Notes under the pieces: model-generated
The model's input: only the letters and a program-made list of their open reading frames with translations
The model's database searches: none
Told to the model about the DNA's origin: nothing
Part shown: one piece after another, positions 62,708-64,000 of the stretch
Position numbering within the stretch: position 1 is the first letter of the stretch
Layout of the letters: every line of letters begins with the position of its first letter
Position numbers and translations under genes: made by a program
From: Arthrobacter_N sp051262515
GTDB taxonomy: Bacteria; Actinomycetota; Actinomycetes; Actinomycetales; Micrococcaceae
Reading direction: 5' to 3'
DNA: 64,000 nucleotides
Assembly (NCBI RefSeq): GCF_051262515.1
Contig: NZ_JBIMER010000010.1
Coordinates: 1-64,000, forward strand

Positions 62708-62865
62708 GGTGGTTCTCCCTGCCTCGTCTGATCAAGCCTTGTTGCCCGGCGCGCGCGCCGGGCCCACCCCGTACAACTCCCCCGGCCTCCCGCCCGTTCC
62801 CCCGGCCGGTGTGGCGTCCGCCGCCGCCCCGCCGGGACGGCGCCCGGCGGTGGCAGACTGGGACC

Positions 62866-63366
62866 GTGGACCTCCAAATCATCGTCACCGTCGTCGCCGG
62901 CCTGCTGCTCGCCGTGGCCGCGGTCGGGACCGTCTATCCGATCCTTCCCGGCAGCTGGCTGGCGATCGCGGCCCTTCTGGCGTGGGGCTGGATCCTGGGC
63001 AGCGCCGCGTCGTGGACCACCGCCGTGATCGGCATGGTGATCGCCGGCGTCGGTTGGGCGGCCTCGGCCGTTCTGACCGGGCGCAACCTGCAGCGCCAAC
63101 GCATCCCGCGGCAGTCCATCGCCGTCGCGCTGGTGTGCGCGGTGGTGGGCATGTTCGCGATCCCCGTGGTGGGGCTGTTCGTCGGGTTCGGGCTGGGACT
63201 GCTGCTGTCCGAGTTCGCCCGGCGCAGGCATTTCGGGGAGGCGCTGCGGGCCAGCGGATCGGCGCTGAAGGCCACCGGCATCGGCATCCTGGTGGAATTC
63301 GGGTGCGCGGCGCTGGCGGCGTCGGTGTGGACGATCGGCGTCTTCTGGCACTTCACGACGCGGTAG
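62866..63366 (+). CDS. DUF456 family membrane protein
   Basis: A 166-residue inner-membrane protein of unknown function matching DUF456: a first membrane segment with the family's GTVYPILPGSWLAIAALLAW near residue 20, three to four further segments, and a basic turn (RRRHFGEALRASGSALKATG) before the last helix. The GTG at 62866 begins exactly at the family N-terminus; an in-frame ATG 57 bases earlier would add a Pro/Arg-rich tail and is rejected. Confidence 0.85.
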   Translation: MDLQIIVTVVAGLLLAVAAVGTVYPILPGSWLAIAALLAWGWILGSAASWTTAVIGMVIAGVGWAASAVLTGRNLQRQRIPRQSIAVALVCAVVGMFAIPVVGLFVGFGLGLLLSEFARRRHFGEALRASGSALKATGIGILVEFGCAALAASVWTIGVFWHFTTR

Positions 63367-63460
63367 GCGGCGACCCGCTCCCGCCCCGCCCGGGGACCGG
63401 TCGGGGCGGGCACGGTCCGGCTGTCACCTGACTGTGCCGTACCCGACCGCTGCGGACGGC

Positions 63461-64000
63461 CTACTTGCCCTTTCCGGGGTGCGTCGAGGTCTCGACGAAC
63501 GGCTGGACCGAGCCGGTGTAGGGCGTGACGGTATTGGTTCTGCCGACAACTCCCACCTTCCACGTGCCGGCCTCCGGGGACGTGGTCAGGACCTCGCGCT
63601 CGGTGATCGGCGAGTCAAGCAGGCCGGCGGAGGCACCGACCTCGTTGCCCTGCGGGTCGTAGAGGAACAGGTAGATGTTCTCCGCCGGATTGAGCCACGA
63701 GATCTCGGTGTGGAGGGCGGCGGTGCCCTCCGCGACCTCGACGTCGTGGTAGCTCCAGAACGCGTCGTCGATCTCGGAGACCGACGTGTCGACCGCGTAG
63801 CCGCCGGGCAGGACCTGGCCGGAGAGCTCCTGCGGTTCGCCGCTGGCCTCGAAGCCGTTGAGGGACAGGGACGACTTGCAGGTGGTCTTGCCCTTTTCGG
63901 CCATGGCCACGGCGGCCTGGGCGTCCAGCATGCCGGCGCCGACCTCGAAGGACGCGTAGCCCGGCATCTCGGCGGCGGAGCACTCGAGGACGCCGATCAC
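63461..64000 (-). CDS. subtilisin-like serine protease (S8), C-terminal part, cut by window end
   Basis: The last 179 residues of a secreted subtilase whose 5' part lies beyond position 64000. The first visible part (YASFEVGAGMLDAQAAVAMA) is the typical end of a peptidase S8 catalytic domain. The rest (FWSYHDVEVAEGTAALH, then NIYLFLYDPQGNEVG and PEAGTWKVGVVGR) is a PPC-like or P-type beta-sandwich domain often found after S8 domains in exported proteases. The catalytic Ser is outside the window. Confidence 0.82.
   Translation of the reverse strand: MIGVLECSAAEMPGYASFEVGAGMLDAQAAVAMAEKGKTTCKSSLSLNGFEASGEPQELSGQVLPGGYAVDTSVSEIDDAFWSYHDVEVAEGTAALHTEISWLNPAENIYLFLYDPQGNEVGASAGLLDSPITEREVLTTSPEAGTWKVGVVGRTNTVTPYTGSVQPFVETSTHPGKGK

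Overview
The window is high-GC, densely packed DNA with frequent GTG starts, 4-base start/stop overlaps (ATGA, GTGA) and clear AGGAG-type ribosome binding sites. The gene content (TreX-TreY-TreZ, riboswitch-controlled thiC, alanine dehydrogenase with a divergent Lrp-type regulator, tartrate and 5-oxoproline operons, aromatic dioxygenase cluster) fits a soil actinobacterium of the Arthrobacter/Micrococcaceae type. This assignment is inferred from gene content, not from a marker gene. No rRNA, tRNA or CRISPR array was seen.

Layout. 0.2-3 kb: ribA, a secreted DUF6454-like protein and a crotonase. 3.2-11.2 kb: a three-component ring-hydroxylating dioxygenase operon (alpha, ferredoxin, reductase, beta, dihydrodiol dehydrogenase, CoA ligase, small protein), then IclR and XRE-cupin regulators divergent over two tandem palindromes. 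11.3-13.3 kb: TPP riboswitch, thiC and a strong terminator. 13.3-21.5 kb: a recombination-scarred island with a toxin-antitoxin pair, a decayed IS3-type element, a resolvase remnant, an ion channel, an APC permease, a Cys-rich copper-storage-like protein, an NlpC/P60 remnant missing its catalytic segment, a transposition-ATPase tail, a 32-bp perfect palindrome and a hydroxypyruvate isomerase tail. 21.6-33.2 kb: chromosomal housekeeping, including DUF72, a TOBE regulator with modABC, a quinone-reductase-like MDR, an SGNH hydrolase/33-aa membrane peptide/MFS operon, ald and lrp. 33.3-41 kb: a winged-helix-like plus X25-like glucan-binding protein followed by treX-treY-treZ, then a DUF1540 protein. 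41-48.3 kb: an NRAMP-like/DUF1445 operon, a SWIM-SNF2 helicase and hipBA. 48.3-56.7 kb: a tartrate operon (TctCAB transporter, two tartrate dehydrogenase-type enzymes, D-tartrate dehydratase, 2-hydroxyacid dehydrogenase, LysR). 56.8-61.8 kb: GntR regulator, biotin carboxylase-BCCP fusion, PxpB-PxpC fusion and PxpA. 61.9-64 kb: a Gly/Gln-rich protein, a DUF456 protein and a subtilase cut by the window end.

Links across the window. A palindrome ATTGTT-S-AACAAT lies upstream of both pxpA and the NRAMP/DUF1445 operon, 20 kb apart, which suggests that one regulator (the local GntR is the obvious candidate) controls a split 5-oxoproline regulon. Three CRP/GlxR-like sites (GTGA-N6-TCAC) lie ahead of the X25 gene, the NRAMP/DUF1445 operon and the tctC operon, suggesting shared catabolite control. 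The most unusual systems are the PxpA + PxpBC + biotin carboxylase-BCCP operon, whose domain set matches that of urea carboxylase, and the possible glucan-sensing DNA-binding protein ahead of treXYZ.
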